From an uncultured Acidobacteriota bacterium (lineage in GTDB: Bacteria > Acidobacteriota > Terriglobia > Bryobacterales > Bryobacteraceae), in assembly GCA_902826685.1 (NCBI GenBank), contig CADEFT010000023.1:1-64000 (forward strand): 64,000 nucleotides of DNA, given 5' to 3'. Below the pieces are notes generated by a model that saw only the letters and a list, made by a program, of their open reading frames with translations, did not search any database and had not been told where the DNA came from. Position numbers and translations under genes: made by a program. Shown here piece by piece: positions 52,152 to 60,758 of the stretch (positions are counted from its first letter, which is position 1; every line of letters starts with the position of its first letter).

Positions 52152-54391
52152 GCACGCAATATTCCGTGATCGGGACGCGGCCCGTTCGCCACGACGGCGC
52201 CGACAAGGTCACCGGGCGCGCCATTTACGGCGCCGATTTCCAAATGGCCGGCCTGCTGCATGGCGTCATTCTGCGCAGCCCGCATGCGCATGCGCGCATC
52301 CTGAGCATCGATACAAGCAAAGCCAAGGCGTATCCCGGCGTGCAGGCGGTGGTGACGGCGGACGATTTCCCCGAAGCGCCGGACAAGATGGTGGACCTTG
52401 GCGAAGGCGAAACGCCGCTCTCTCACATTCGCGGCAACGTTCTGGCCAAGGGCAAGGCGCTCTATCGCGGCCATGCGGTGGCGGCGGTCGCCGCGGCCAG
52501 TCTGCACGACGCCGAAGAGGCGGTCAAGCTCATCGACGTCCAATATGAAGTGCTGCCCTGCGCCCTTACCGCGCCCGACGCCATGAAGGACGGCGCGCCG
52601 ATTCTGCACGAATCGATGCGCACCAAGGAACTGGGGCAAAAAACGGATCGTGTGAGTAATGTTGCGGAGCATTTCCGCCACGTGCTGGGCGATATCGGCG
52701 CGGGCTTCGCCGAAGCTGAAGCGGTGGTCGAGCGTGAATTCAACACCTCCACCGTGCATCAGGGCTACATTGAGCCGCATGCCGCCACCGCGCTTTGGAA
52801 CAACGATGGCCGCGTGCTGGTGTGGTGCAGCACGCAAGGCTCGTTCGTGGTGCGCGACGCGACGGCGTGCGTGCTCGATATCCCCGTTTCGCAGGTCAAA
52901 GTGACGCCCACCGAAATCGGCGGCGGCTTTGGTGGCAAGATTCCGGTTTACCTCGAACCGGTGGCGGCGATCCTTTCCAAGCAAACCGGCCGCCCGGTGA
53001 AGATCGTGATGACGCGGCGCGATGTTTTCGAGGGCACCGGCCCCACGCCCGGCTGCTATATGAAGGTGAAGATCGGCGCCCGCAAGGACGGCACCATCAC
53101 CGCGGCACAGGCTTACCTGGCGTTTGAAGCGGGCGCCTATCCGGGCGCCATGGTGGGACCGGCGGGCATGACGGTTTTCGCCGCCTACGATATCCCCAAC
53201 GTCACCATCGACGGTTACGACGTGGTGGTCAACAAGCCGAGCACGGCCGCCTACCGCGCTCCCGGCGCGCCCAATGCCGCCTTCGCCACCGAAACGCTGA
53301 TCGACGAGCTGGCGGAAAAGCTGGGCATGGATCCCATCGATTTCCGTTTGAAGAATGCCGCGAAGGAAGGCACGCGCCGCGCCGACGGTCCGAAGTTCCG
53401 CAAGATCGGCTGCGTGGAAGTGCTTCAGGCGATGAAGGCGCATCCGCACTATTCCGCGCCGCTCGGCGGTCCCAATCGCGGACGCGGGGTTGCCATCGGG
53501 TTCTGGTTCAATGTCGGGCTGCAGTCAAGCTGCACCATCGCCGTCAACACCGATGGACACGTGAATCTGGTGGAAGGCTCCACCGATATCGGCGGCACGC
53601 GCACGTCGATTGCGATGCAGGCGGCCGAGGTGCTTGGCATTCCCGTCGAACAGGTCCAGCCGGTGGTCGAAGATACCGACGCCGTGGGCTACACCGCCGT
53701 CACTGGTGGATCGCGTACCACCTTTGCCACCGGATGGGCGGCCTACGAAGCCGCGCAGGACGTGGTTCGCCAGATGAAAGAGCGCGCCGCCAAGCTGTGG
53801 GCCATCGAACCCGCCGCCGTGCAGGCCGAGCGGGGCGTGTTTTCTTCGAACGGACACTCCATCACTTTCAAGGATCTGGCCACCAAGCTGGCAACTACCG
53901 GCGGTCCGGTGGTCGGCCGCGCCACGGTGAATCCGCGCGGTGTCGGCGGCTCCTTCGCCGGCTGCATCGCCGACGTGGAAGTGGATCCGGAGACCGGTAA
54001 GACGACGGTGCTGCGCTTCACTTCGGTGCAGGATGCGGGCCGCGCCATCCATCCCAGCTACGTCGAAGGACAGATGCAGGGCGGAAGCGTGCAGGGCATC
54101 GGCTGGGCTCTGAACGAAGAATATTGGATGAACCCGCAGGGCACCATGGTCAATTCGAGCCTGCTCGATTACCGCATGCCGACGGCGCTCGATCTGCCGA
54201 TGATCGAGACCAAGATCGTCGAGGTGCCGAATCCCGGCCATCCCTTTGGCGTGCGCGGCGTCGGTGAGGCGAACATTGTGCCGCCGCTCGCCGGATTGGC
54301 CAACGCCATTTACCATGCCATCGGCGTGCGCATGAACCGTCTGCCGATGAATCCGCCGGCGATCCTGCAGGCGCTTTGGGATAAGAAGTAG
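52148..54391 (+). CDS. Molybdenum hydroxylase molybdopterin-binding (large) subunit
   Basis: 747 aa. Family blocks: VTGRAIYGADFQMAGLLHG at the N-terminus, HQGYIEPHAATALW, EIGGGFGGKIPVYLEP, the active-site loop AYRAPGAPNAAFATETLIDE, GSTDIGGTRTSIAMQAAEVL and GVRGVGEANIVPPL. The loop differs from the CoxL CSFR loop of true CO dehydrogenase, so this is a xanthine-dehydrogenase/aromatic-hydroxylase-like enzyme of unknown substrate. Because the operon begins with a sulfatase and an esterase, the substrate may be an aromatic or heterocyclic group freed from a sulfated or acylated compound (inference). Confidence 0.94.
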   Translation: MSTQYSVIGTRPVRHDGADKVTGRAIYGADFQMAGLLHGVILRSPHAHARILSIDTSKAKAYPGVQAVVTADDFPEAPDKMVDLGEGETPLSHIRGNVLAKGKALYRGHAVAAVAAASLHDAEEAVKLIDVQYEVLPCALTAPDAMKDGAPILHESMRTKELGQKTDRVSNVAEHFRHVLGDIGAGFAEAEAVVEREFNTSTVHQGYIEPHAATALWNNDGRVLVWCSTQGSFVVRDATACVLDIPVSQVKVTPTEIGGGFGGKIPVYLEPVAAILSKQTGRPVKIVMTRRDVFEGTGPTPGCYMKVKIGARKDGTITAAQAYLAFEAGAYPGAMVGPAGMTVFAAYDIPNVTIDGYDVVVNKPSTAAYRAPGAPNAAFATETLIDELAEKLGMDPIDFRLKNAAKEGTRRADGPKFRKIGCVEVLQAMKAHPHYSAPLGGPNRGRGVAIGFWFNVGLQSSCTIAVNTDGHVNLVEGSTDIGGTRTSIAMQAAEVLGIPVEQVQPVVEDTDAVGYTAVTGGSRTTFATGWAAYEAAQDVVRQMKERAAKLWAIEPAAVQAERGVFSSNGHSITFKDLATKLATTGGPVVGRATVNPRGVGGSFAGCIADVEVDPETGKTTVLRFTSVQDAGRAIHPSYVEGQMQGGSVQGIGWALNEEYWMNPQGTMVNSSLLDYRMPTALDLPMIETKIVEVPNPGHPFGVRGVGEANIVPPLAGLANAIYHAIGVRMNRLPMNPPAILQALWDKK

Positions 54392-54396
54392 GCCGC

Positions 54397-54660
54397 ATGG
54401 CCACGGTCTTTATCCCGGCGCTATTGCAGGGGCTCACCGGCGGCCGGTCGAAACTGGAAGTGGCGGGCGCCACGGTGGGCGAAGTTGTCGAGAACCTCGA
54501 TCGCGCCTGGCCCGGTATCGCCGACCGTCTGGTGGAGGATGGCCGGCTGCGCACGAACATCTCGGTGGCCGTCGATGGCGAGGTAAGTCCCATGGGGTTG
54601 CTCGAGCCGGTGGCGGCCGGTTCGGAGGTTCACTTCGTGGCGGCGATCAGCGGCGGCTGA
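54397..54660 (+). CDS. MoaD/ThiS-like ubiquitin-fold protein
   Basis: 87 aa ending AISGG, the C-terminal di-Gly used for thiocarboxylate formation. The beta-grasp pattern is present: VFIPALLQGLTGGRSKLEV, TVGEVVENLDRAWPGIADRL and SEVHFVAAISGG. It lies 5 nt after the molybdenum-hydroxylase large subunit, last in the operon. A dedicated MoaD-like sulfur carrier would fit molybdopterin supply to, or sulfuration of, this enzyme; a general cysteine/thiamin sulfur role is also possible. It converges on a small antitoxin-like gene with no gap. Confidence 0.88.
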   Translation: MATVFIPALLQGLTGGRSKLEVAGATVGEVVENLDRAWPGIADRLVEDGRLRTNISVAVDGEVSPMGLLEPVAAGSEVHFVAAISGG

Positions 54661-54840
54661 TCAGAGATCTTCGAGCCGTGTAGTCCGCCCGGCCTGGATG
54701 CTGGCGCGGGCTTGCTCGATGCGGCGGAGAAAGCGGGGGGCGTTCTCCAACTGGTCGTCGAACCGCCCCTGTTCCTTTGCCGCGAGCTTCACGTACTTTG
54801 AAAGATCATCCTTGGCTTCTGATAGAGCGACCCGTTTCAT
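54661..54840 (-). CDS. Internally shortened Phd/YefM-type antitoxin
   Basis: 59 aa from the ATG at 54840, with GGGGAGG just upstream. The first 22 residues (VALSEAKDDLSKYVKLA) fit the N-terminal DNA-binding part of Phd/YefM antitoxins. Residues 27-59 (FDDQLENAPRFLRRIEQA and RLEDL) fit their C-terminal toxin-binding part. The family's middle, the ILVTRHGKPV-type strand and following loop, is missing in frame, making the protein about 20-25 residues short. No toxin gene follows; downstream bases are antisense to the MoaD-like gene. It is most likely a decaying orphan antitoxin. Confidence 0.6.
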   Translation of the reverse strand: MKRVALSEAKDDLSKYVKLAAKEQGRFDDQLENAPRFLRRIEQARASIQAGRTTRLEDL

Positions 54841-54990
54841 TCCGCCTCCCCGTATCGGCCTTTTCACGATGGTCAGAACTTCAACTGGGCGAAGTATTCA
54901 ATCGCCTCTGAAGCCAGAATGCCAGATTCATTCGGCTCCGCCAGCCAGCCGGTCTGACCTGACCGCGCATCGTGATAGCATCGTCAGCCT

Positions 54991-57900
54991 ATGGGGCGCT
55001 TTCTCGCATTGGCCTTTGTCACACTTTCCCTGCAGGCGCAGACCGTCTCCACGCAGATCCTGGGCCTGGTCACCGACTCCACCGGCGCCGCCATCGGTGC
55101 CGCCACCATCACCGCCCGCCGCGCCGAGACCGGAGACTCGCGTACCACCACTTCCAACGAAACCGGTAACTACATCTTCCCGCTGCTCGACTCGGGCACC
55201 TATGAAGTCACCTGTGCCGCTCCTGGATTCAAAACCGAAGTGCGCCGCGGCGTCACGCTTGAACTGCAGCAGAAAGCCCGGCTCGATTTTCAGATGCAGG
55301 TCGGCCAGCAGACCGAACGCGTCGAGATCACGTCCGCGCTGCCGCTGCTCAAAACCGAGGATGCGACGCTCGGTTCGGTGATCGAGCACCGCCGCATCGT
55401 GGAACTGCCGCTCAATGGCCGCAACTTCGCGCAAGCCGCGACGCTGATGCCCGGCGTCGTCTACGGATCGTCGCGCATGGGCGTGGATGGCGGCCAGACC
55501 ATCGGCACGCGCGCCATGCCCGGCCAGATCGTCGGGCTTTCCGCCAACGGCCAGCGCGACCTGAACCAGAACATCACGCTTGACGGTGTCGCCGCGGTCG
55601 ACGGGTTCAAATCGGCAATGCTTTTCGTCCCCTCCATCGAGGCCGTGGAGGAGTTCAAGATCCAATCCGCCGTTTACTCGGCCGAATACGGCATGAACTC
55701 GGGAGCGCAGGCCAACGTGGCCGTGCGCAGCGGTACGAATCAATTGCACGGCGCGCTGTTCGAATTTCTGCGTAACGATACGCTCGATGCGCGCGGATTT
55801 TTCCTCGCCCCCGGCGCCACCAAGAACAAGCTGCGGCGCAATCAGTTCGGCGGCGTTCTTTCCGGACCCCTGAAGCGCGACCGCACGTTCTGGCTGGTCA
55901 ACTACGAGGGCCGGCGGGAGACGCGCGGCACTCCGGCGCGCCAGGCCGTGCCGACCGCCGCCATGCGCAACGGCGATTTTTCAGAGCTCCTGATTCCCGG
56001 CAACCGCTGGTATCCGCGCGACGCCAACCCCGTGGCCGCGCGGTCCATCCGTCTTCCCACCGACACGGCGCCGTTTCCCGGCAATATCATTCCGCGCAGC
56101 CTGCTCAATCCCGTTTCGCTCAACATCCTCACCTTCAAGAAAACCAGTCCGTTCGCCGACGGCGGATTTCTGCCCCCCGCCAACTTCGACGATCAGGCGC
56201 GCGCGGCCGGCTCGACGCTCAACCGCACCGGCACCAATGACCAGGTATTGAACTCCGATCAGGAACTGGGCCGCCTCGATCATCGCCTGAACGACAACCA
56301 CCGGCTCTTTGCCCGTTATGTGATCGTGCAATCGCGGTGGCTCAACGATCCGCTGCAGCGCACCACGCAGTTCACCACGCGATTCCGCGCGCAGAATCTG
56401 GGCGTCGGGCACACCTGGGTGATCGGCTCGCGCGCCGTCAACGATCTGCGCGTGGGCTATAACCGCATCCGCGCCAACCAGCTTGCCCTGCAGACCAATA
56501 CCGATTTTTCGCATCGCGAACTCGGTCTCGACTTTCGCGTCGCAGGCGACAGCAACCGCACGCTCCACCCGCGCGAAGAAGGGCTTCCCAACATCACCAT
56601 CACCAACTTCGCCGGCACGGGTTCGGGAAACGTGACCTTCAACGTGAATGAAACTTCCGAAGTCGCCGATTCCATCTCCATCAATCGCGGCAAGCACAAC
56701 TTCAAGTTCGGCGGCCAGTGGCGCAATTCCCCCGTGGTCAACGAAGCGTCAAACCTGCCGCGCGGCCAGATCACCTTCACCGGCGACATCGCGGGCGTAC
56801 CCGATCCGTTCGCCGCCTTCATGCTCGGCATTCCGCTGAACGCCAACTCGGCCGAAGGTGTGCCCACCAACGACATGCATCAACAGAAGGTGGGACTCTA
56901 TTGGCTTGACGATTGGAAGGCGACCTCGAAGCTGACGGTGAACTTCGGTGTCCGTTGGGATTGGTACGGGCACGTGGTGGACGCGGGCGGACGCGGCCGC
57001 AATCTTTCGCTGGCCGCCGGCGACGTGCAAACCATCAATGGACGCGTCACGCCCAAGCTGGTGCCGGACCCGCTGGTGGTGCAGAAGCTCTACGACATCA
57101 ATAACCGCCAGTTCATGCCGCGCCTGGGCATCGTCTACCGCCTCTCCGACCGCATGGTCCTGCGCACCGGCTCCGGCCTGTTCTATTCGCCGCAACAATC
57201 GAACAATTTCAACATTCTCGGATTGAACCCGCCGTTCTCCGGCTCCACCGTTTTCCAGAACGACCGCACGCGGCCCACCGCCACCATTCAGAATCCGTTC
57301 GCCGGTTCTCCGGCCGCCGGCGGCCCGGCCGCGCTGGTGATGCTCGGTTGGCTGCAGGCGGGCAACGGCAACCGTTCGATGTATCTGAACAACAACATCT
57401 GGCAGTGGACGGCCGAACTGGAACGTAGCCTCGGCCAGAACTTCGTTACCGGCATCGCCTACGTCGGCAGCTCGTCGTCGCATCTCGACATGCCCGTGTA
57501 TAACTTCAACAACCCCGATCCGGGCCTTGGCAATGTACAGGATCGCCGCCCGTATCCCTTCTATGTGGATTCGCGAAATGCCTCCTCGCTTCTGCCGCTC
57601 GGCACCGTGCGCAAGCTTGAATCGTGGAGCTCGGCCAACTACAACGCCCTGCAGCTCCGCGCCGAAAAGCGCTATTCCCACGGGCTCACCTTCAACGCTT
57701 CGTTCAATTATCAGAAGGCGATGTCGGTGGGCTATGGCATCAACGAGAGCGGACCGTTCGGCGCCAACGGCGTGCAGGATCCCAACGACCGCCGCTCCGA
57801 TCGCGGCCGGTCGCAGATCGACCAGCGTTTCCGGTTCGTCTTTTCGCACATCTGGGAGCTTCCGTGGCTGCGGAAGGCGTCTGGCCCGAAGGGCTGGTTC

Positions 57901-58392
57901 CTCGGCGGATGGGCGATCAACGGCATCGTGCAGCTCACCTCCGGCCTGCCCGTCACCATTAGCCAAACCGGCGATTCGCAGAACACGGGTCCTGGAAGCC
58001 AGCCCCGCCCGCACATCGCCGCCGGCCAAAGCGTGAGCCGCGTCTTCGAGGGCCGTTCGATCGACCGCTGGTTCAACACCGCCGCCTTCGTGCGGTCGAA
58101 ATGCGATGGCTGCGCCGGTGAAGGTTTCTTTCAAGGAGCGAAGGGCTACGGCAACGCCGGCGTCTCGTCGTTCGACGCGCCCGCCAACAAGACCTGGGAC
58201 TTTGCCTGCTTCAAGGAGTTCCGCGTGCGCGAGGGACACCGCCTGCAATTCCGCTATGAGGCGTTCAACTTCCTGAATACGCCGCAGTTCAGCGCGCCTT
58301 CGCGCGCGTTGGGAGCCGCCGATTTCGGCCGCATCAGCGCCACCGTGATCAACAATCGCGAGATGCAGTTCGGGCTGAAGTACATCTTTTGA
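54991..58392 (+). CDS. Oar-like TonB-dependent outer-membrane receptor
   Basis: 1133 aa. A signal peptide (MGRFLALAFVTLSLQA) is followed by a carboxypeptidase-regulatory-like beta-sandwich at about 22-105 (ILGLVTDSTGAAIGAATITA, YIFPLLDSGTYEV). Then comes a TonB plug with ELPLNGRNFAQAATLMPGV and EFKIQSAVYSAEYG, and a barrel ending EMQFGLKYIF, a typical outer-membrane C-terminus. This CarboxypepD_reg/plug/barrel form is the large Oar-like family that is expanded in Solibacter and used for oligosaccharide or other large-substrate uptake. The substrate is unknown. It is preceded by 150 bases with no clear gene and followed by a PEP-CTERM gene on the same strand after 105 bases. Confidence 0.92.
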   Translation: MGRFLALAFVTLSLQAQTVSTQILGLVTDSTGAAIGAATITARRAETGDSRTTTSNETGNYIFPLLDSGTYEVTCAAPGFKTEVRRGVTLELQQKARLDFQMQVGQQTERVEITSALPLLKTEDATLGSVIEHRRIVELPLNGRNFAQAATLMPGVVYGSSRMGVDGGQTIGTRAMPGQIVGLSANGQRDLNQNITLDGVAAVDGFKSAMLFVPSIEAVEEFKIQSAVYSAEYGMNSGAQANVAVRSGTNQLHGALFEFLRNDTLDARGFFLAPGATKNKLRRNQFGGVLSGPLKRDRTFWLVNYEGRRETRGTPARQAVPTAAMRNGDFSELLIPGNRWYPRDANPVAARSIRLPTDTAPFPGNIIPRSLLNPVSLNILTFKKTSPFADGGFLPPANFDDQARAAGSTLNRTGTNDQVLNSDQELGRLDHRLNDNHRLFARYVIVQSRWLNDPLQRTTQFTTRFRAQNLGVGHTWVIGSRAVNDLRVGYNRIRANQLALQTNTDFSHRELGLDFRVAGDSNRTLHPREEGLPNITITNFAGTGSGNVTFNVNETSEVADSISINRGKHNFKFGGQWRNSPVVNEASNLPRGQITFTGDIAGVPDPFAAFMLGIPLNANSAEGVPTNDMHQQKVGLYWLDDWKATSKLTVNFGVRWDWYGHVVDAGGRGRNLSLAAGDVQTINGRVTPKLVPDPLVVQKLYDINNRQFMPRLGIVYRLSDRMVLRTGSGLFYSPQQSNNFNILGLNPPFSGSTVFQNDRTRPTATIQNPFAGSPAAGGPAALVMLGWLQAGNGNRSMYLNNNIWQWTAELERSLGQNFVTGIAYVGSSSSHLDMPVYNFNNPDPGLGNVQDRRPYPFYVDSRNASSLLPLGTVRKLESWSSANYNALQLRAEKRYSHGLTFNASFNYQKAMSVGYGINESGPFGANGVQDPNDRRSDRGRSQIDQRFRFVFSHIWELPWLRKASGPKGWFLGGWAINGIVQLTSGLPVTISQTGDSQNTGPGSQPRPHIAAGQSVSRVFEGRSIDRWFNTAAFVRSKCDGCAGEGFFQGAKGYGNAGVSSFDAPANKTWDFACFKEFRVREGHRLQFRYEAFNFLNTPQFSAPSRALGAADFGRISATVINNREMQFGLKYIF

Positions 58393-58436
58393 GTACTTTG
58401 GTCCTGCCTCCCTTGGGCTCGGGCTAGGTAAACTCC

Positions 58437-58451
58437 ACCCTCGCAGAGGGT
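58437..58451 (+). other. Short perfect hairpin after the TonB-receptor gene
   Basis: ACCCTC-GCA-GAGGGT forms a 6-bp stem with a 3-nt loop 45 bases after the receptor stop. No U-tract follows, so a rho-independent terminator is not supported. It could be an operator or a processing hairpin in the 5' region of the PEP-CTERM gene. Confidence 0.3.
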
Positions 58452-58497
58452 ATTCCTTCGAATTGGATTGTCTACCGCCCGGCCGCACTATGGGTGC

Positions 58498-59169
58498 ATG
58501 CGAAGGTTCGGAGCAACACTTGTGTGCGCCAGTGTCCTTATTCTCACGCCCCTGGCCCGGGGGACGACTTTGACCACCAGCCTCGGTCAGTCGGGCAGTA
58601 CCTACACCGAAGGCCTGACGGCTTGGATCAACGCCAACGGATCGGACGTGCAGGATTATATGGGAATCATTCGTGTCTCCGTCAATGGCAGCCCGGTCCG
58701 GAACGCTTTCTGCATCGACCTGTTTACCAATATCAGCATCGCCACCTACAACACGACCATGGCCATGCCCGTCGACTTTCAACGCCGGGCCGCATGGCTG
58801 CTGCAAAACACGCTTCCGTCGCTGGCAAGCACGACGCAGTGGGCGGGGCTGCAACTGGCGATCTGGGATATCGTGCATGACGGCGGCGACGGCTTCTCGG
58901 CCGGGCGCATCCGGTCCGCTACGTCGCACACAACGCCGGCGGCGGTGCTATCGAACGCTCAGTCGTACCTCACTCTCAGCGCCGGTCAATCCTATAACAT
59001 CGGCATCGTGTACTTCCCCACCGCCATCAGCGGAGGAACGCCGCAGCAGTGGCTGATGTCGCGCATGTACACCGACGGCTATCCGGTTCCGAGCCCCGAG
59101 CCGGCGTCACTCGCCCTCATTGGCCTCGGCCTCGGCGCGGTTGCCGTTTGCCGCCGGCTCTCTCACTGA
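58498..59169 (+). CDS. PEP-CTERM surface protein with putative Cys-Gln thioester domain
   Basis: 223 aa from the ATG at 58498. Signal peptide at 1-22 (MRRFGATLVCASVLILTPLA). The mature part has the layout of TQXA/thioester adhesin domains: Cys72 in RNAFCIDLFT, then RRAAWLLQNTLP, then Gln119 in AGLQLAIWDIVHDGGDGF. Cys72 and Gln119 could form an internal thioester that bonds covalently to host or matrix amines. The C-terminus PSPEPASLALIGLGLGAVAV with a final CRRLSH is a PEP-CTERM sorting signal handled by an exosortase, which is not in this window. The stop overlaps the convergent haem-protein gene by 7 bases. Confidence 0.8.
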   Translation: MRRFGATLVCASVLILTPLARGTTLTTSLGQSGSTYTEGLTAWINANGSDVQDYMGIIRVSVNGSPVRNAFCIDLFTNISIATYNTTMAMPVDFQRRAAWLLQNTLPSLASTTQWAGLQLAIWDIVHDGGDGFSAGRIRSATSHTTPAAVLSNAQSYLTLSAGQSYNIGIVYFPTAISGGTPQQWLMSRMYTDGYPVPSPEPASLALIGLGLGAVAVCRRLSH

Positions 59170-60758
59170 GCCGAGCCCGTGGGAAACAGAAAGTTGCTTT
59201 CCACCAGGTCGGGAATCCGCTTTTGAGCGGCGATGCGCCGCTCGAGCATTCGCCGGTAGAGCCTGCGGATCTCCGCCGCGCGCGCGACGCCTTCAAGGCT
59301 TGTGGTCTGCCGTGCGAGATAGGCGGCGACCGCCTCGCGCACCCTCTGCACCGGCTGTGGATCCTCGAGCAGCTTCACAAAGGTTTCCCTGGCGCTGCCC
59401 GCGGGCACGCCGGAAGCGCGTACGGCCTGTATCACCGCCGTGGTCAGTTCATCGGGATGCGCCGGAGGCACGTCCTCGGCGTTTCGCGGCTTGAAACGGA
59501 ATCGAGCCGGAACGAACTGCAACAGCGACTCGCGATCCTGCGAGAAAACCGGATTCTCCAGATCCACCGCCAGAACCGCGGCGGCGAATTCAGCCGTCAC
59601 GATGCCGCGACGCACCAGGATGTCCGCCATCTGATTGTCGGCGTGGCTTGCCTCGGGCACCAGCCATGCAAAGTTGGCATCGAATTCCCTTCCGCCGATG
59701 CGGGTCTGAAAGGCCTTCACCGTGTCGCGGTATTCGGCGGGCGTCAACTTCAGAACGTCCGCGAACTGGCGCGCCTCGGCGATGCCCAACCCCTGATACC
59801 GTGTGAAGCCGCCGCCCGCCAGCAGATTCGCATTGAGGAAGAACGTGTCCGGCACCTGGATATCGACCACGGGCCCGTCGCCCCGCGTGGGGAACGGATG
59901 CAATCCCGAAGGCTGGTCCGCGCTGGTCAGGTTGTATTCCAAAGTTTCAAACAGCGGCCTCAGCAGCCGCCGCCCATCGGTCGCTTCGCGACGCCCGCCG
60001 GGTACGGCCCTTGTCAGCGCATCCACGCGCCGCCCGTCGAACTGCTTGATGGAAGGCAGGACGAACGAGGTTTCGAAATCCTGCGCGCCCGCCAGGTCGA
60101 GGAACCGCGGCGACTTCGCGATCGCCCAGGCGTTGGGGCTGTCGGGCGAGAGATAGCCCACCAGGGAGCGGAATGAATGCCAGTTGTTCCATGGAATCGG
60201 CAGTTCCTTCATCACCGGCCCGCCGGTGATGTGGCAGCGCAGGCACGTTCCAGCGCGCTGTTCGGGCGTCAGTTTGTCCGCATCCACCGAGGAGCCGCGA
60301 AACTTCCAGGTGAGCGCGCCGCCCTGCCGGTCGAGCTTGTAGTAGTTGTACCGGTTGCGCGCATCGTCCCAGCCCATCGCTTCGAGGTCGTCGAGGCGGA
60401 AGGCCTGATCGGTGAAGAAGACCGAGAGCGATACGTTCGGGTCCAGTTGCATACCCTGATTGACGCCCGTATAGCCGGTCACGGTGCGGCGCGAATGCCC
60501 GGTGCCCGCGGCGGCATCCATCACTTCTTCGCTCACCACGAACAAACGCCGCTTGCCCGACCGGCCCACGATCAGCTTTTCGATCTCATCGAGGCGCGTT
60601 TCGTTGGGCTTCGGCTTCAGCACCAGAAGAAAGAACGGATCGCCCAGTTGCGTGCGCTCGGCCGCCGTCATGTTCCGCACTGGGGCGCCTTCCCGCTCCT
60701 GTTTCCGCAACTGAGCGGTTGCCGGCCATACCATCAGCGCTAGCACCACTAAACGCAT
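59163..60758 (-). CDS. Secreted protein with one haem-binding C-x2-C-H motif
   Basis: 531 aa from the ATG at 60758, signal peptide MRLVVLALMVWPATAQ. A single haem c site appears as TCLRCHITGGPVMKELPIPW at about 180. No other known domain is evident. Later stretches such as FARLIPW-like repeats are absent, and the rest is predicted mixed helix (FADVLKLTPAEYRDTVKAF, AEIRRLYRRMLERRI). The ATG shares one base with the stop of the upstream gene (TAATG), so the two are co-translated. Probably a periplasmic cytochrome-like oxidoreductase. Confidence 0.75.
   Translation of the reverse strand: MRLVVLALMVWPATAQLRKQEREGAPVRNMTAAERTQLGDPFFLLVLKPKPNETRLDEIEKLIVGRSGKRRLFVVSEEVMDAAAGTGHSRRTVTGYTGVNQGMQLDPNVSLSVFFTDQAFRLDDLEAMGWDDARNRYNYYKLDRQGGALTWKFRGSSVDADKLTPEQRAGTCLRCHITGGPVMKELPIPWNNWHSFRSLVGYLSPDSPNAWAIAKSPRFLDLAGAQDFETSFVLPSIKQFDGRRVDALTRAVPGGRREATDGRRLLRPLFETLEYNLTSADQPSGLHPFPTRGDGPVVDIQVPDTFFLNANLLAGGGFTRYQGLGIAEARQFADVLKLTPAEYRDTVKAFQTRIGGREFDANFAWLVPEASHADNQMADILVRRGIVTAEFAAAVLAVDLENPVFSQDRESLLQFVPARFRFKPRNAEDVPPAHPDELTTAVIQAVRASGVPAGSARETFVKLLEDPQPVQRVREAVAAYLARQTTSLEGVARAAEIRRLYRRMLERRIAAQKRIPDLVESNFLFPTGSAQ

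Noticed and set aside
52148..54391. Aerobic CO dehydrogenase large subunit (coxL form I)
   Set aside because: The active-site loop reads AYRAPGAPNA rather than the CoxL loop with CSFR, so CO oxidation is not supported.
54873..54965. Open minus-strand stretch ending ASEAIEYFAQLKF before the antitoxin gene
   Set aside because: About 30 codons, no start codon or known family; it may be a relic but cannot be supported.
56749..58929. 726-codon minus-strand open frame opposite the TonB receptor
   Set aside because: No recognisable domain, shadow-type composition, and it would overlap two well-supported genes on the other strand.
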